This document shows positions 48,812 to 57,479 of a stretch of DNA of 64,000 nucleotides, in pieces (position 1 is the stretch's first letter; each line of letters starts with the position of its first letter). This DNA is from an uncultured Enterobacteriaceae bacterium (GTDB lineage: Bacteria > Pseudomonadota > Gammaproteobacteria > Enterobacterales > Enterobacteriaceae): assembly GCA_947631255.1 (NCBI GenBank), contig CANRKT010000003.1:1-64000 (forward strand). The letters are read 5' to 3'. The translations under genes and the position numbers were made by a program. Below the pieces are notes generated by a model. The model was not told where the DNA came from and did no database searches. It was given only the letters and a program-made list of their open reading frames with translations.

Positions 48812-48843
48812 AACCATGTGGAGCAGCAATGCCCCACATGGTT
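48812..48843. terminator. bidirectional terminator between speD and yacL
   Basis: AACCATGTGG (48812-48821) pairs perfectly with CCACATGGTT (48834-48843), followed on the plus strand by ATCTTTGTT. The right arm overlaps the yacL stop codon. It lies 4 bp after the speD stop. Confidence 0.6.
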
Positions 48844-49204
48844 ATCTTTGTTGCAAAAATTCCCGGTAGGCATCCACCACCAACAAGAAATCTTCTACGC
48901 CACAAAAAGAGAGACTCTCTTCATCATAGTAGCTCATCCCCTCTTCCATTTCGTCTCCGGAGATAGCTAACTGGTTAGCGCGGATCATCACCTCTTCGCC
49001 GTCCAGCCATAGCGTATATTCATGGCCGACATGCTGCCACTGACGCTCACTGCCTTTAACCGATAACGCCGCTTGCTCGATGTTGTCCAGCAGGGTCAGG
49101 TCGCCTTTGACCTCTTCATTGAACCAGTGTCCGACGACCTCATGGCCCATCGACATCCGGACACGAACCAGGCCGGTGATATCACGTAAAAATTCATATT
49201 CCAT
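48842..49204 (-). CDS. yacL: YacL (UPF0231 family), function unknown
   Basis: This 120-residue cytoplasmic, acidic protein is collinear with E. coli YacL ([32 protein letters not shown] at the start; [27 protein letters not shown] near the end). No catalytic motif is evident. In E. coli it lies between acnB and speD; here acnB has been separated from it by about 8 kb holding the threonate locus. Confidence 0.95.
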   Translation of the reverse strand: MEYEFLRDITGLVRVRMSMGHEVVGHWFNEEVKGDLTLLDNIEQAALSVKGSERQWQHVGHEYTLWLDGEEVMIRANQLAISGDEMEEGMSYYDEESLSFCGVEDFLLVVDAYREFLQQR

Positions 49205-49273
49205 GGTGCTTTCCTGTATAGCGCTGAGCGGCCAACTGTGTTGACGTTAGTAAACTAATTATTGCAAGAAAAC

Positions 49274-49330
49274 GGGGGCAATACCTAATGCCTATCGCTT
49301 AAGGTGAGCGGCATTAGAAGATAAGCCCCC
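49274..49330. terminator. two-tier hairpin downstream of the lipoprotein gene
   Basis: The outer pair is GGGGGC (49274-49279)/GCCCCC (49325-49330) and the inner pair CTAATGCC (49285-49292)/GGCATTAG (49310-49317). The plus strand continues TTTATTTTAG and the minus strand GTTTTCTTG. It lies 45-100 bp past the lipoprotein stop (minus) and 70 bp upstream of the yacL start. A terminator is most likely; a structured leader for yacL or a small RNA is possible. Confidence 0.55.
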
Positions 49331-49374
49331 TTTATTTTAGTATCGACCAGGGTGGGTTATTCATTGTTTTTTTA

Positions 49375-50088
49375 TTAAGAAGTACTTGCCGCAGATGTTT
49401 CCTGTTGGATTACAGGTGTCTCAGCCTGCTCTGGAGTCACAGTCGGCGACCAAAGTACATCGGTGCCTGGCATTGTCGTCGGCTCCGCAGGTTTCGGGGT
49501 AACAGAAGCAGGGGAAACTGCCTCTTCTGCTGCTGAAGACGCGACGCCTATTGCTGTTGAGGCCGGCTTTTCTGTCGCCTCACCCTGAGTGGCTGAATGA
49601 GTCCCTTCCTGGTTATCTGACAGGCTAAGTTGAGTTATCTGTGGAACGGGTACCGGCTGAGACTGACCGACTTGTTTTTCTGGAATAGGTGCTGAGTGCG
49701 GAAGAGGATCGATCCCACGCTCCATGAAGAGCGGATCGTACCGTGCTACCCGGTAAGCAACAAAGCGCGGGGAGTCTGCCGAGGTGGTCACCTTTAAGGC
49801 AGGGATCGTCACTGCGCCTATCAGAGTACGAGCATAGCCACCGACCCGATGTTCACCTGCTGGCACCTGGAGCAATATCGCCTCACCCACCGGAAGAAGA
49901 CCTGCCTCTTTACCATCAACGGTGATAAACAAGGAAGAACCGTCAGCCGTCGATGAAGGAAGATGCGCGACCTTAAGCAGCGTAGCACCTGCGCTAAAGT
50001 CAGCGACGTTTTGCTTGTCCTGTTGTATAGCACATCCGCTTAGCAGGAGAGTTATCCCAATAACGGCCGGGATAATACGCTGGATCAT
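49375..50088 (-). CDS. putative outer-membrane lipoprotein of unknown function
   Basis: This 237-residue protein has a clear lipobox LLSGC (Cys at about residue 19) after a short signal peptide; the residue after Cys is Ala, which suits sorting to the outer membrane. Residues about 45-125 look like a small beta-rich domain (SSLFITVDGKEAGLLPVGE then VPAGEHRVGGYAR), reminiscent of PEGA-type surface domains. The rest (about 130-237) is a low-complexity Pro/Ala/Thr/Glu-rich tail. I do not recognise a gene name. It lies alone on the minus strand between yacL and the threonate locus, at a breakpoint relative to E. coli. Confidence 0.75.
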   Translation of the reverse strand: MIQRIIPAVIGITLLLSGCAIQQDKQNVADFSAGATLLKVAHLPSSTADGSSLFITVDGKEAGLLPVGEAILLQVPAGEHRVGGYARTLIGAVTIPALKVTTSADSPRFVAYRVARYDPLFMERGIDPLPHSAPIPEKQVGQSQPVPVPQITQLSLSDNQEGTHSATQGEATEKPASTAIGVASSAAEEAVSPASVTPKPAEPTTMPGTDVLWSPTVTPEQAETPVIQQETSAASTS

Positions 50089-50467
50089 GGTTTGTGAGTT
50101 TCCTGTTAGTGAGTTGTTATCTTCGGCACAATATAACCAAGGCTGTGCCTAATATTAATGGTATCTGGCCAATCTGAGATAATTCTGTATTTAATCCAGG
50201 CAATGCCCTTCTGTTTTGCCGTATCAAGAACATCAGGCAATGATTGTGCCTGTCGATGAAACCTCAGGCAACTAAACAGCAAGATTACTCTGCTGGCGGG
50301 AGAACGTTACCTTGACAACCACGAACGGGTCTTTTCGGAATATACGTATACCCCCTGCTAATCCTGGAATATGCCTCGAATAACCTGACAGAAACTATCA
50401 TCCCAGCAGATGCCTCCACGCAGCCTCGCTACATTTTAGCGTTATCTAACATACAAATAACATCATA
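50089..50467. other. intergenic region with no supported gene
   Basis: This stretch must contain the lipoprotein promoter (minus). No open frame with a family motif was found on either strand, and no clear operator or terminator. Confidence 0.5.
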
Positions 50468-50857
50468 ATGTTCAACAATTTATTATCCGAATCAATCTCA
50501 GTAGCAATAATTACTCACCCAAACACAGAGAAAAGCCCCATGCTCAGTCATGCCGTAAAAGACCCATCTTTCCCCCCTATTCCTGCCAGACATAAAGTGA
50601 ATGGTGACATTCCTCAGAACAACAGTGAATCATCTGCGCTGACGGCGGAAATAAATTTTGTTCGTGACAGTACGCTGACGTTACCCATGCAGAAAAACGC
50701 TTCAATACCTGTCACCGATGGATTTCTGACTCGTGCATGGCGCAGTATTCAAGCTAAAGATAGGGATAACTTTAGTGAAAATATGAGCGACGAAGGGGGA
50801 GCTGAGCTGACAGACATTCTTATCGTTGGGGAAACCCTACGCCAGCAGTTTACTTGA
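50468..50857 (+). CDS. doubtful ORF of unknown function
   Basis: The 129-codon frame has no signal peptide, no membrane segment and no motif that I recognise. The first ATG lacks a ribosome binding site; an ATG at codon 24 (50537) with AGAGAAAAG upstream is a better start. The C-terminal half (residues 83-129, ITDGFL-like then acidic DRDNFSENMSDEGGAEL) looks protein-like, and the adjacent +1 frame continues as SSLLEGKLSLAEISK before a stop, so this may be a frameshifted relic of a longer gene. Composition is less coding-like than that of its neighbours. Confidence 0.35.
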   Translation: MFNNLLSESISVAIITHPNTEKSPMLSHAVKDPSFPPIPARHKVNGDIPQNNSESSALTAEINFVRDSTLTLPMQKNASIPVTDGFLTRAWRSIQAKDRDNFSENMSDEGGAELTDILIVGETLRQQFT

Positions 50858-51146
50858 AGGTAAATTATCTCTTGCAGAGATCTCAAAATAGCGGGTATTT
50901 CTGCTGACGGCACATAGATATTATCTGAATGAAAAATTTGGTAAGCTCTCGCCCATAAGCACAATCCCTGGACTCAAGAATAATAAAATCGAGACAGTTA
51001 ATCCTGCAAAGAAAAATATAAAAAGAGTAATGAGCGGACTAAGTTATATTAAGAGAACGGTGAGCCGGAGGTATATTTACTGCATACCGTTACTGGCAGG
51101 TTATCCGTCAGAACGAGCTTTACAGAGCGATACGCTCATTTTATTA

Positions 51147-51175
51147 AGTGGCTCACATCACACCTGTGAGCCACT
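51147..51175. terminator. hairpin downstream of ygbN
   Basis: AGTGGCTCAC (51147-51156) pairs perfectly with GTGAGCCACT (51166-51175) with a 9-base loop; TCTTTCTC follows on the plus strand and TAATAAAATG on the minus strand. It starts 17 bp after the ygbN stop and probably ends the threonate operon. Confidence 0.6.
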
Positions 51176-51191
51176 CTTTCTCGTCAAGAGA

Positions 51192-52550
51192 TCAGACAAA
51201 TGTCCATATTACCCAGGTGAAGATAAAACCTGATAAGCCGAGGATGGTGGTCAGCACCGTCCAGGTACGCAGACCGTCAGCTACCGAAAGTCCGAGATAT
51301 TTAGTGACAATCCAGAAGCCAGAGTCATTAACGTGAGACAGGCCTAAGCCACCAAAACAAGCCGCCAGGGTCACCAGGACTAACTGAAGCTGATTGAGTC
51401 CGGTCACCGCTTCACTGAGTAAGCCGCAGGTGGTCAGAATCGCTACTGTAGCAGAGCCTTGGGAAGCACGTAACGCCAGTGAAAGAAGATATGCCGCTGG
51501 AACCAAAGGCAGATGAATATCGGTTAAGGTATCTGCCAGCGCTTTACCGATGCCTGACTCTACCAGCACTTTACCGAATACCCCACCAGCCCCCGTCACC
51601 ATGATAACCATGGCCGCGGTTGGCAGTGCATCCCCCATCACGCCACTGGCCTTTTCCAATGACCAGCCACGACGCAGGCCGATAAGCCACATAGCTAAAG
51701 TTAACGCAATCAGTAACGCAACAGTCGGCGAGCCTATCAGTGCCATGGTGTTGCGGATAGCATTACCTTCAGGCAGCACTGTAGCAGAGACTGTGCCGAG
51801 CATAATGATAGCAATCGGTATCACAATCAGCGCAGCAATCAATCCGGCAGAAGGCGCGGAGACCGGCGCTGTTCCAGGCGTAGTATCTTCAGGCTTAGCA
51901 AGCTGTAGCTGCTCAACAACCTCAACAGACAGAGAGTATTGACGGCGGTTCATTCTTTTGGCTACCCAGTAGCCGATAACACCGACCGGAATAGAAACCA
52001 GTAATCCAAGAATAGTTAGCCAGCCAATATCGGCATTTAAAATACCCGCTGCGGCGACCGGTCCTGGATGCGGAGGCATGGCAACGTGAACCGTCAGCAT
52101 CACACCGGCAACCGGTAAACCGAATTTAATTGGCGAGACTTTAGCAACCTTAGCAAAGCCATAGATAATCGGGGCGAGAATAATAAAACCGACATCGAAA
52201 AATACCGGTATCCCGAGAATAAAAGCAGCGATAGTCAGTGCTGCTGCGACTAATGTTGGTCCCATTATTTCGGCAAAGCGATGCGCGAGTGACTCTGCAC
52301 CGCCAGAGATTTCAATCATCCTGCCTAGCATAGCGCCAAGGCCGATAATAATCGCCACCGACCCCAGTACCCCACCCATACCGGAAGTGACAACTTTCAT
52401 CACGTCCTGGGTTGGGATACCCGTCGCTAAGGCAACCAGCAAACTGACTACCAGTAGGGCAATAAACGGTTGTACTTTAAACTTGATAACCATCAGCAGC
52501 AGGAGTAGCACGCCTGCCAGTGCAATGCAGAGTAACAACGAGGTAGCCAT
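51192..52550 (-). CDS. ygbN: YgbN-type GntP-family permease (threonate/erythronate uptake, inferred)
   Basis: This 452-residue inner-membrane protein has about 12 to 14 hydrophobic segments and hallmark GntP-family features (GMGGVLGSVAIIIGLGAMLGRM, the PVFFDVGFIILAPI segment, the PPHPGPVAAAGIL motif, and SQGSATVAILTT). It is the last gene of an operon with ltnD, otnK, otnC and otnI, so uptake of L-threonate or D-erythronate is the likely role; the substrate is inferred from context. The central cytoplasmic loop (about residues 205-235) is Pro/Ala/Thr-rich. It lies 141 bp after otnI, with an 11-bp stem-loop between. Confidence 0.9.
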   Translation of the reverse strand: MATSLLLCIALAGVLLLLLMVIKFKVQPFIALLVVSLLVALATGIPTQDVMKVVTSGMGGVLGSVAIIIGLGAMLGRMIEISGGAESLAHRFAEIMGPTLVAAALTIAAFILGIPVFFDVGFIILAPIIYGFAKVAKVSPIKFGLPVAGVMLTVHVAMPPHPGPVAAAGILNADIGWLTILGLLVSIPVGVIGYWVAKRMNRRQYSLSVEVVEQLQLAKPEDTTPGTAPVSAPSAGLIAALIVIPIAIIMLGTVSATVLPEGNAIRNTMALIGSPTVALLIALTLAMWLIGLRRGWSLEKASGVMGDALPTAAMVIMVTGAGGVFGKVLVESGIGKALADTLTDIHLPLVPAAYLLSLALRASQGSATVAILTTCGLLSEAVTGLNQLQLVLVTLAACFGGLGLSHVNDSGFWIVTKYLGLSVADGLRTWTVLTTILGLSGFIFTWVIWTFV

Positions 52551-52596
52551 ATTTCTATCCTCATGGGTATTATTATTATTTAACGCAGGTATTAAT

Positions 52597-52622
52597 CAGC
52601 TCCTTTTTAATAAAAGGAGCTG
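52597..52622 (-). promoter_or_regulatory. intercistronic stem-loop between otnI and ygbN
   Basis: CAGCTCCTTTT (52597-52607) pairs exactly with AAAAGGAGCTG (52612-52622) around a 4-base loop. No T-run follows, so mRNA processing or stability is more likely than termination. The GGAG in one arm is not positioned to serve ygbN. Confidence 0.55.
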
Positions 52623-52691
52623 GGCCTATTTCTAGCTAATTAAAAGAGAGTACTTTAACTAATAATTAATAATGTTTTTTAACTTATTATT

Positions 52692-53468
52692 TCACTGCCA
52701 TTTATTAAGCCACTCAAGGCCATCCGTTGTTTTGCCGCGGGGATTATATTCACAACCGATCCAGCCTGAATAGTTAACCCTATCTAACTCTTCAAATATA
52801 TAATCATAATTTATCTCACCTTCATCTGGCTCATGACGAGCCGGAACAGAGGCCACCTGAATATGCCCCACATACTCAGCTAAATCGTGAATAATTTGCG
52901 TAAGATTACCGTCAACTATTTGCGCATGAAAAAAGTCGAGCTGAATAAATACATTCGGTTTATCAATTTTCTTAAGCAACGCCAATGTCTGATATTGGCT
53001 AGCTATCAGATAACCCGGTTTTACCTTCTGGCTCAGGGCTTCAAGCATGATATTAATGCCATAAGGGGAAAACTTATCCGCCGCATAACGCACATTGTCG
53101 ATAAACGTCTGCTGATAAGCGACTGGGTCGGTTCCCTCGGGAACCACACCAGCCATAATATGCACCGAAGGACAGCCTAAAACTCGGGCGTATTCCAGGG
53201 CGTTATTAATATCTTCATGCGCCTCAGCGGTACGACCTGGCAATGCGCTACGTCCCCACTCTCCCATTAGAGTATTACCCGGAGCAGTATTAAATAGCAC
53301 TTGCTTGAGACTATTTTCGTTCAATTTTTCTGCGAGTAACTCAGCAGGATATTCATAAGGAAACAGATACTCGACGGCAGTAAAGCCGGCATCTGCAGCC
53401 GCCTTAAAACGATCGAGAAAAGGCACATCGGTAAACTGCATAGAAAGATTGGCAGCAAACTTAGGCAT
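52692..53468 (-). CDS. otnI: OtnI, 2-oxo-tetronate isomerase (Hyi family)
   Basis: This 258-residue TIM-barrel isomerase of the hydroxypyruvate-isomerase-like group would interconvert 2-oxo-tetronates in threonate and erythronate breakdown. Metal-site patterns are visible: MLEALSQKVKPGY (Glu), QLDFFHAQI (Asp and His), and GCEYNPRG (Glu) near the C-terminus. The ATG at 53466-53468 has GGAG six bases upstream and gives the family N-terminus PKFAANLSMQF; a start five codons earlier is unsupported. It follows otnC after 17 bp. Confidence 0.93.
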   Translation of the reverse strand: MPKFAANLSMQFTDVPFLDRFKAAADAGFTAVEYLFPYEYPAELLAEKLNENSLKQVLFNTAPGNTLMGEWGRSALPGRTAEAHEDINNALEYARVLGCPSVHIMAGVVPEGTDPVAYQQTFIDNVRYAADKFSPYGINIMLEALSQKVKPGYLIASQYQTLALLKKIDKPNVFIQLDFFHAQIVDGNLTQIIHDLAEYVGHIQVASVPARHEPDEGEINYDYIFEELDRVNYSGWIGCEYNPRGKTTDGLEWLNKWQ

Positions 53469-53485
53469 AATTAACTCCGTCATAG

Positions 53486-54142
53486 TCAGGACAGTTCAGC
53501 TATTTCTGGTTCAGTGAGATAGCGAACTTTTCTATCCCCAAGAATAAATATCAGTTTGGCGGTTTCTTCCAGCTCTTCCATATTATCAGCCGCTGCGCGC
53601 AGATTTTTTCCGGTCACTACTGGTCCATGATTGGCTAACAAAAATGCCTTATAACGTGACGCAAGCCGACCTAAATCTTCGCCGAGACGCGCATCACCAG
53701 GACGATAGTAAGGCACCACAGGGACTTGACCGACCCGCATCACCACATAAGGTGTAAAGGGTCTGATAGCATCTTCAGTATTCAAATCTTCCAAGCAAGA
53801 CAGGGCGGTCAAATAGGTACTATGAAGATGAACGATTGCCTGACACTCAGGGTCATTCTGATAGATAGCCCGGTGAAAAATGACCTCTTTTGAAGGCTTG
53901 TCACCTGACAACCATTCACCGCTCATCGTCACCTTTGACAGTGTGTCGACATTTAGCTCCCCTAGGCAAGATCCCGTAGGGGTAGCCAGCAGATTGCCAT
54001 CTTCCAACAGCAGGGAAAGATTCCCTGCCGATCCGGTGGCATAACCACGCTGGAAAAAAGAGGCACCGAGTTTGACCATTTCCTGGCGTGCTTGCAGCTC
54101 GCTGGCAGAATAATTCTCTGGTTCTGGCATAGCATCACGCAT
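53486..54142 (-). CDS. otnC: OtnC, 3-oxo-tetronate 4-phosphate decarboxylase (class II aldolase fold)
   Basis: This 218-residue class-II aldolase/adducin-family protein decarboxylates 3-oxo-tetronate 4-phosphate to dihydroxyacetone phosphate. GYATGSAGNLSLLL, SGDKPSKEV (catalytic Glu) and the zinc ligands in VHLHSTY and NHGPVV are intact. The ATG (54140-54142) follows AAAAGGAG by 7-8 bases and overlaps the otnK stop by 8 bp; an upstream in-frame start lies well inside otnK. The N-terminal dozen residues are not conserved with E. coli YgbL. Confidence 0.93.
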   Translation of the reverse strand: MRDAMPEPENYSASELQARQEMVKLGASFFQRGYATGSAGNLSLLLEDGNLLATPTGSCLGELNVDTLSKVTMSGEWLSGDKPSKEVIFHRAIYQNDPECQAIVHLHSTYLTALSCLEDLNTEDAIRPFTPYVVMRVGQVPVVPYYRPGDARLGEDLGRLASRYKAFLLANHGPVVTGKNLRAAADNMEELEETAKLIFILGDRKVRYLTEPEIAELS

Positions 54143-55412
54143 AATGAAACTCCTTTTGCGCTCGGGCAAAGAAGTCTTCATCGCCAAAGTTACCTGACTT
54201 TAATGCCAGTGAAAGTGTGTTATCGGTTGAACGAACCCAGGGGACGCCCGGAGAAATCGTCGGACCAATATAAAATGACTGGATACCTAAGATTTGAGCA
54301 ACAATGCTCGAGGTCTCTCCACCCGCAATAATGAAGCGCTCAAAACCTGATTGCTGCAGTCTGGCTGCGATATCGGCAAACAGTTTTTCAACCGCCTGAC
54401 TGCTGATTTCAGGACCAAAACGCTGCTGTATCTCCGCTAAAGTTTCGGGAGAAGAAGTCGCATAGAGTAATGGTGCCAGTGCATCATAACGATGAGCCTC
54501 AATCCAGTCGGTGAGTTCCTGCACATAGGCCTGCTGCTCTGACTCGCCTTGCAGAGCACGAGCAACATCAATCGCCTGACCCGCAGCTTGCTGCAAATAA
54601 CGGGCAACTTGCTTATTGGTCATAACCGAACAAGAGCCAGATAGCACTACCGCCGAGCCTGAATGTGGTTTACCTGCATCTGTTGCTGGTTGGCTATTCT
54701 TCGTTTTATCCGCCCATTGACGTGCCAGCCCGATTGCCAGACCCGAACCACCGGTAACCAGCTTCATATCACGAAGCGCTTCACCTTGAGTCAGCAAGTG
54801 CTGCTCATTCAGCGCATCCAGCACCACATAGCGTTTACCTTCATTTTTAAGGCGTTGAAGATGCTGTCTAACGGCATCAGTCCCCTGCTCCATGACGGAG
54901 TAAGCAACTAAACCGCACTCTCCCTTAGCCTGCTTCTCCATGACACGTAACAGATTGCTGTCAGTCATGGGTGTAACCGGATGGTGACGCATACCTGAAT
55001 CACTCAGCAGCTGATCCATGACAAACAGATGGCCCTGATACACCGTACGCCCGTTAACCGGCAGAGAAGGTGAAATAATCGTCTGTGTCTCGCCCAGTTT
55101 ATCGAGCAAGGCATCAGTCACTGGACCAATATTGCCCTGCGCTGTGCTGTCAAAGGTTGAGCAATATTTAAAGTAAAATTGCTGGCACCCTTGTTGCTGT
55201 AACCACGCCAATGCACGCAGCGAATTCGCCACCGCCTGGCTTGCCGGGCAGGAACGAGATTTCAGGCTGATCACTACCGCCTCAGCCGTTACCTGAAAGT
55301 CCGCACTGGGTACACCATTGAGCTGAACGGTAGCCATTCCGTTGTTGACCAGAAAGCTGGCAATATCCGTTGCCCCAGTGAAATCATCAGCAATAACACC
55401 CAGCTTCATCAT
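54135..55412 (-). CDS. otnK: OtnK, 3-oxo-tetronate 4-kinase (DUF1537/SgbK-like)
   Basis: This 425-residue four-carbon acid-sugar kinase phosphorylates 3-oxo-tetronate. The N-domain sugar-binding site shows VIADDFTGATDIASFLV and KYCSTFDSTAQGNIGPVTDAL, and the C-terminal nucleotide-binding domain shows VLSGSCSVMTNKQ, then IIAGGETSSIVAQ and the KSGNFG end motif. Two adjacent ATG codons are available; the upstream ATG (55412) is four bases after GGAGG. It overlaps ltnD and otnC, so the genes are translationally coupled. Confidence 0.94.
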   Translation of the reverse strand: MMKLGVIADDFTGATDIASFLVNNGMATVQLNGVPSADFQVTAEAVVISLKSRSCPASQAVANSLRALAWLQQQGCQQFYFKYCSTFDSTAQGNIGPVTDALLDKLGETQTIISPSLPVNGRTVYQGHLFVMDQLLSDSGMRHHPVTPMTDSNLLRVMEKQAKGECGLVAYSVMEQGTDAVRQHLQRLKNEGKRYVVLDALNEQHLLTQGEALRDMKLVTGGSGLAIGLARQWADKTKNSQPATDAGKPHSGSAVVLSGSCSVMTNKQVARYLQQAAGQAIDVARALQGESEQQAYVQELTDWIEAHRYDALAPLLYATSSPETLAEIQQRFGPEISSQAVEKLFADIAARLQQSGFERFIIAGGETSSIVAQILGIQSFYIGPTISPGVPWVRSTDNTLSLALKSGNFGDEDFFARAQKEFHYA

Positions 55413-56323
55413 GATGCCTCCGATTTTCCTGGCAGCGTAATGCCGTTGAAAATTTTGATAACGGCACTGTCATCTTCTTTGCCGTAACCGGCATTACTGG
55501 CGCTGGTAAACATATTGAATGCTGTCGATGCCAGCGGCAGAGGAAAATGCAGCGCTTTAGCGGTGTCAGTCACTAAGCCTAAATCTTTCACAAAGATATC
55601 AACGGCTGATTTCGGTGTGTAATCACCGTCAACGACATGGCGCATACGGTTCTCAAACATCCATGAGTTTCCAGCCGCGTTGGTGACCACTTCATACATA
55701 ATATCCAGCGGGATATCAGCGCGAGCAGCCAGTGCCATCGCTTCAGCACCTGCCGCAATATGCACGCCAGCCAGCAACTGGTGAATGATTTTGACTGTTG
55801 CTCCTAGGCCAATCTCTTCACCAATGCGATAAACTTTACCGGCCACGGCATCCAGGACTGGCGCTAATTTTTCAAAAGCGAGATCAGAGCCAGAGGCCAT
55901 TACTGTCATATCACCGTTAGCCGCTTTCGCCGCACCACCTGATACCGGGGCATCCAGCATGATGAGCTGATGTTCTGCCAAACGTTGCTCAATCTGTTTC
56001 GCGTCCTGGGCCGAAATAGTTGAAGAAACCATCACGGCAGTAGCCGGCTTTAATTTGCTCGCCACCTGTGACTCACCGAACAAAATAGCATTTACCTGAG
56101 CGGCATTGACCACCAGCAACAGCACGGCATCAAGCTTATCGGCGAAGGTATCTATCTTCGTCTCTGCCTGACGTGATCCTGCCTGCTGCAGGCGTGACAG
56201 CGCATCAGGATTAAGATCAACACCGTAAGTCACTAACCCTGCCTTGATGCAAGATGATGCTGCACCAAAGCCCATGGAACCTAAGCCGATTACGGCAACA
56301 GCATAGTCAGAATTGTTCTTCAT
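55409..56323 (-). CDS. ltnD: LtnD, L-threonate dehydrogenase (beta-hydroxyacid dehydrogenase family)
   Basis: This 304-residue NAD-dependent enzyme oxidises L-threonate to 2-oxo-tetronate. The N-terminal Rossmann GLGSMGFGAA, the substrate motif LDAPVSGGAAKAANGDMTVM, catalytic Lys in STVKIIHQLLAG (here GATVKIIHQLLAG) and the C-terminal GKEDDSAVIKIF are conserved with E. coli YgbJ. It is the first gene of the operon. The 320-bp upstream gap shared with divergent ygbI holds a near-consensus CRP site. Confidence 0.95.
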   Translation of the reverse strand: MKNNSDYAVAVIGLGSMGFGAASSCIKAGLVTYGVDLNPDALSRLQQAGSRQAETKIDTFADKLDAVLLLVVNAAQVNAILFGESQVASKLKPATAVMVSSTISAQDAKQIEQRLAEHQLIMLDAPVSGGAAKAANGDMTVMASGSDLAFEKLAPVLDAVAGKVYRIGEEIGLGATVKIIHQLLAGVHIAAGAEAMALAARADIPLDIMYEVVTNAAGNSWMFENRMRHVVDGDYTPKSAVDIFVKDLGLVTDTAKALHFPLPLASTAFNMFTSASNAGYGKEDDSAVIKIFNGITLPGKSEAS

Positions 56324-56396
56324 GATGGCAACCCTGTTAAAATTAGTGATTATTTGTTCGTTGATGTTAAATGTAAGGGATCCGAACGTATTTTTC

Positions 56397-56412
56397 GGTG
56401 ATGATTGTCACA
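56397..56412 (-). promoter_or_regulatory. candidate CRP site upstream of ltnD
   Basis: On the minus strand TGTGACAATCATCACC matches the CRP core TGTGA-N6-TCACA at nine of ten positions. Its centre lies about 80 bp before the ltnD start, a distance compatible with class I or II activation. Catabolite control would suit this sugar-acid operon. Confidence 0.65.
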
Positions 56413-56643
56413 CATTTTAACAATGATAATCCCCCCACTCTCAGGCTGATGATTCCCGCATTAGAGAAATAAATAATATATATTAATATCAATCAGTTAA
56501 ATTTATTATCTAATTAAAAAATTGTGAACTAACAGGATACGCTTGGTAGTAGAATACGTGAATTTATGATAATAATGATGCTGCTGACAGGCATACATCA
56601 CAATATTTACCATGAGGTTTATCTTGAATAGAGAACAGAAACC

Positions 56644-57408
56644 GTGATTCCTATAGAGCGTCATCAACAGATTCTGACGCTGATCGCTTCCCGTGGCGTC
56701 GTCAGTATTAATGAGCTGACTGAGCGTCTCAACGTCTCACATATGACGGTGCGCCGTGATGTGCAAAAACTGGAGCAGGATGGATTACTGCTGTCCGTTT
56801 CTGGTGGCGTACGCTCGCCTGAGCGATTAGCCAGCGAACCTTCTCACCAGGATAAGTCAGTGATGTTCAGCCAGCAGAAAGCGGCGATTGCTAAACTGGC
56901 TGCCCGACATATTCCTCTCAATAGCTGTATCTATCTCGATGCCGGTACCACGACACTTTCTCTCGCGCGTGAACTGGCTCACCGCAGTGACTTACTGATA
57001 GTCACTAATGACTTTGCCATTACGGGCTTTCTTATCGATAGCAGCCAATGTCGCGTGATTCATACTGGCGGTACGCTATGTCGGGAGAACCGTTCTTCTG
57101 TCGGTGAAGCCGCCGCGCAGTCATTACGCAACTTATTTATTGATATCGCTTTTATCTCGACATCTTCGTGGAGTTTACGCGGTATTTCGACACCGAATGA
57201 AGATAAAGTGGCGGTCAAGCATGCAGCGATAGAAGCCAGTAGCCACCATATTCTGCTGTGTGATACCTCAAAATATGGCCGTATCGCCACCCATCTTGTG
57301 ACACCCTTAACTGCGTTTAACCGGGTGATTACTGATAGCGGATTACCTGCCTCGGCACAAGAGACGCTGACAAACATGAGAATTGAAGTACTGACCACGG
57401 ATGAATAG
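56644..57408 (+). CDS. ygbI: YgbI, DeoR-family transcriptional regulator
   Basis: This 254-residue regulator has an N-terminal winged helix (ERHQQILTLIASRGVVSINELTERLNVSHMTVRRDVQKLEQDG) and a C-terminal sugar-phosphate-sensing domain (DAGTTTLSLARELA, then VTNDF, HTGGTLC and the CDTSKYGR motif). It is divergent from ltnD, as ygbI is in E. coli, and is likely to control that operon in response to a phosphorylated intermediate. The start is GTG (56644), chosen because the family begins with IPIERHQ; GAGAACAG lies upstream. Confidence 0.94.
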   Translation: MIPIERHQQILTLIASRGVVSINELTERLNVSHMTVRRDVQKLEQDGLLLSVSGGVRSPERLASEPSHQDKSVMFSQQKAAIAKLAARHIPLNSCIYLDAGTTTLSLARELAHRSDLLIVTNDFAITGFLIDSSQCRVIHTGGTLCRENRSSVGEAAAQSLRNLFIDIAFISTSSWSLRGISTPNEDKVAVKHAAIEASSHHILLCDTSKYGRIATHLVTPLTAFNRVITDSGLPASAQETLTNMRIEVLTTDE

Positions 57409-57410
57409 AT

Positions 57411-57443
57411 AAAAAAATGGCGACCACCTGGGTGATCGCCATT
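57411..57443. terminator. bidirectional terminator between ygbI and acnB
   Basis: AATGGCGA (57416-57423) pairs with TCGCCATT (57436-57443), with CACC/GGTG extending the stem inside. The minus-strand transcript continues TTTTTTTATC, a strong terminator for acnB; on the plus strand CTATTTC follows, for ygbI. Confidence 0.85.
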
Positions 57444-57479
57444 CTATTTCAGTCTTTCTTCAGTGAGCGAATACGCGCC

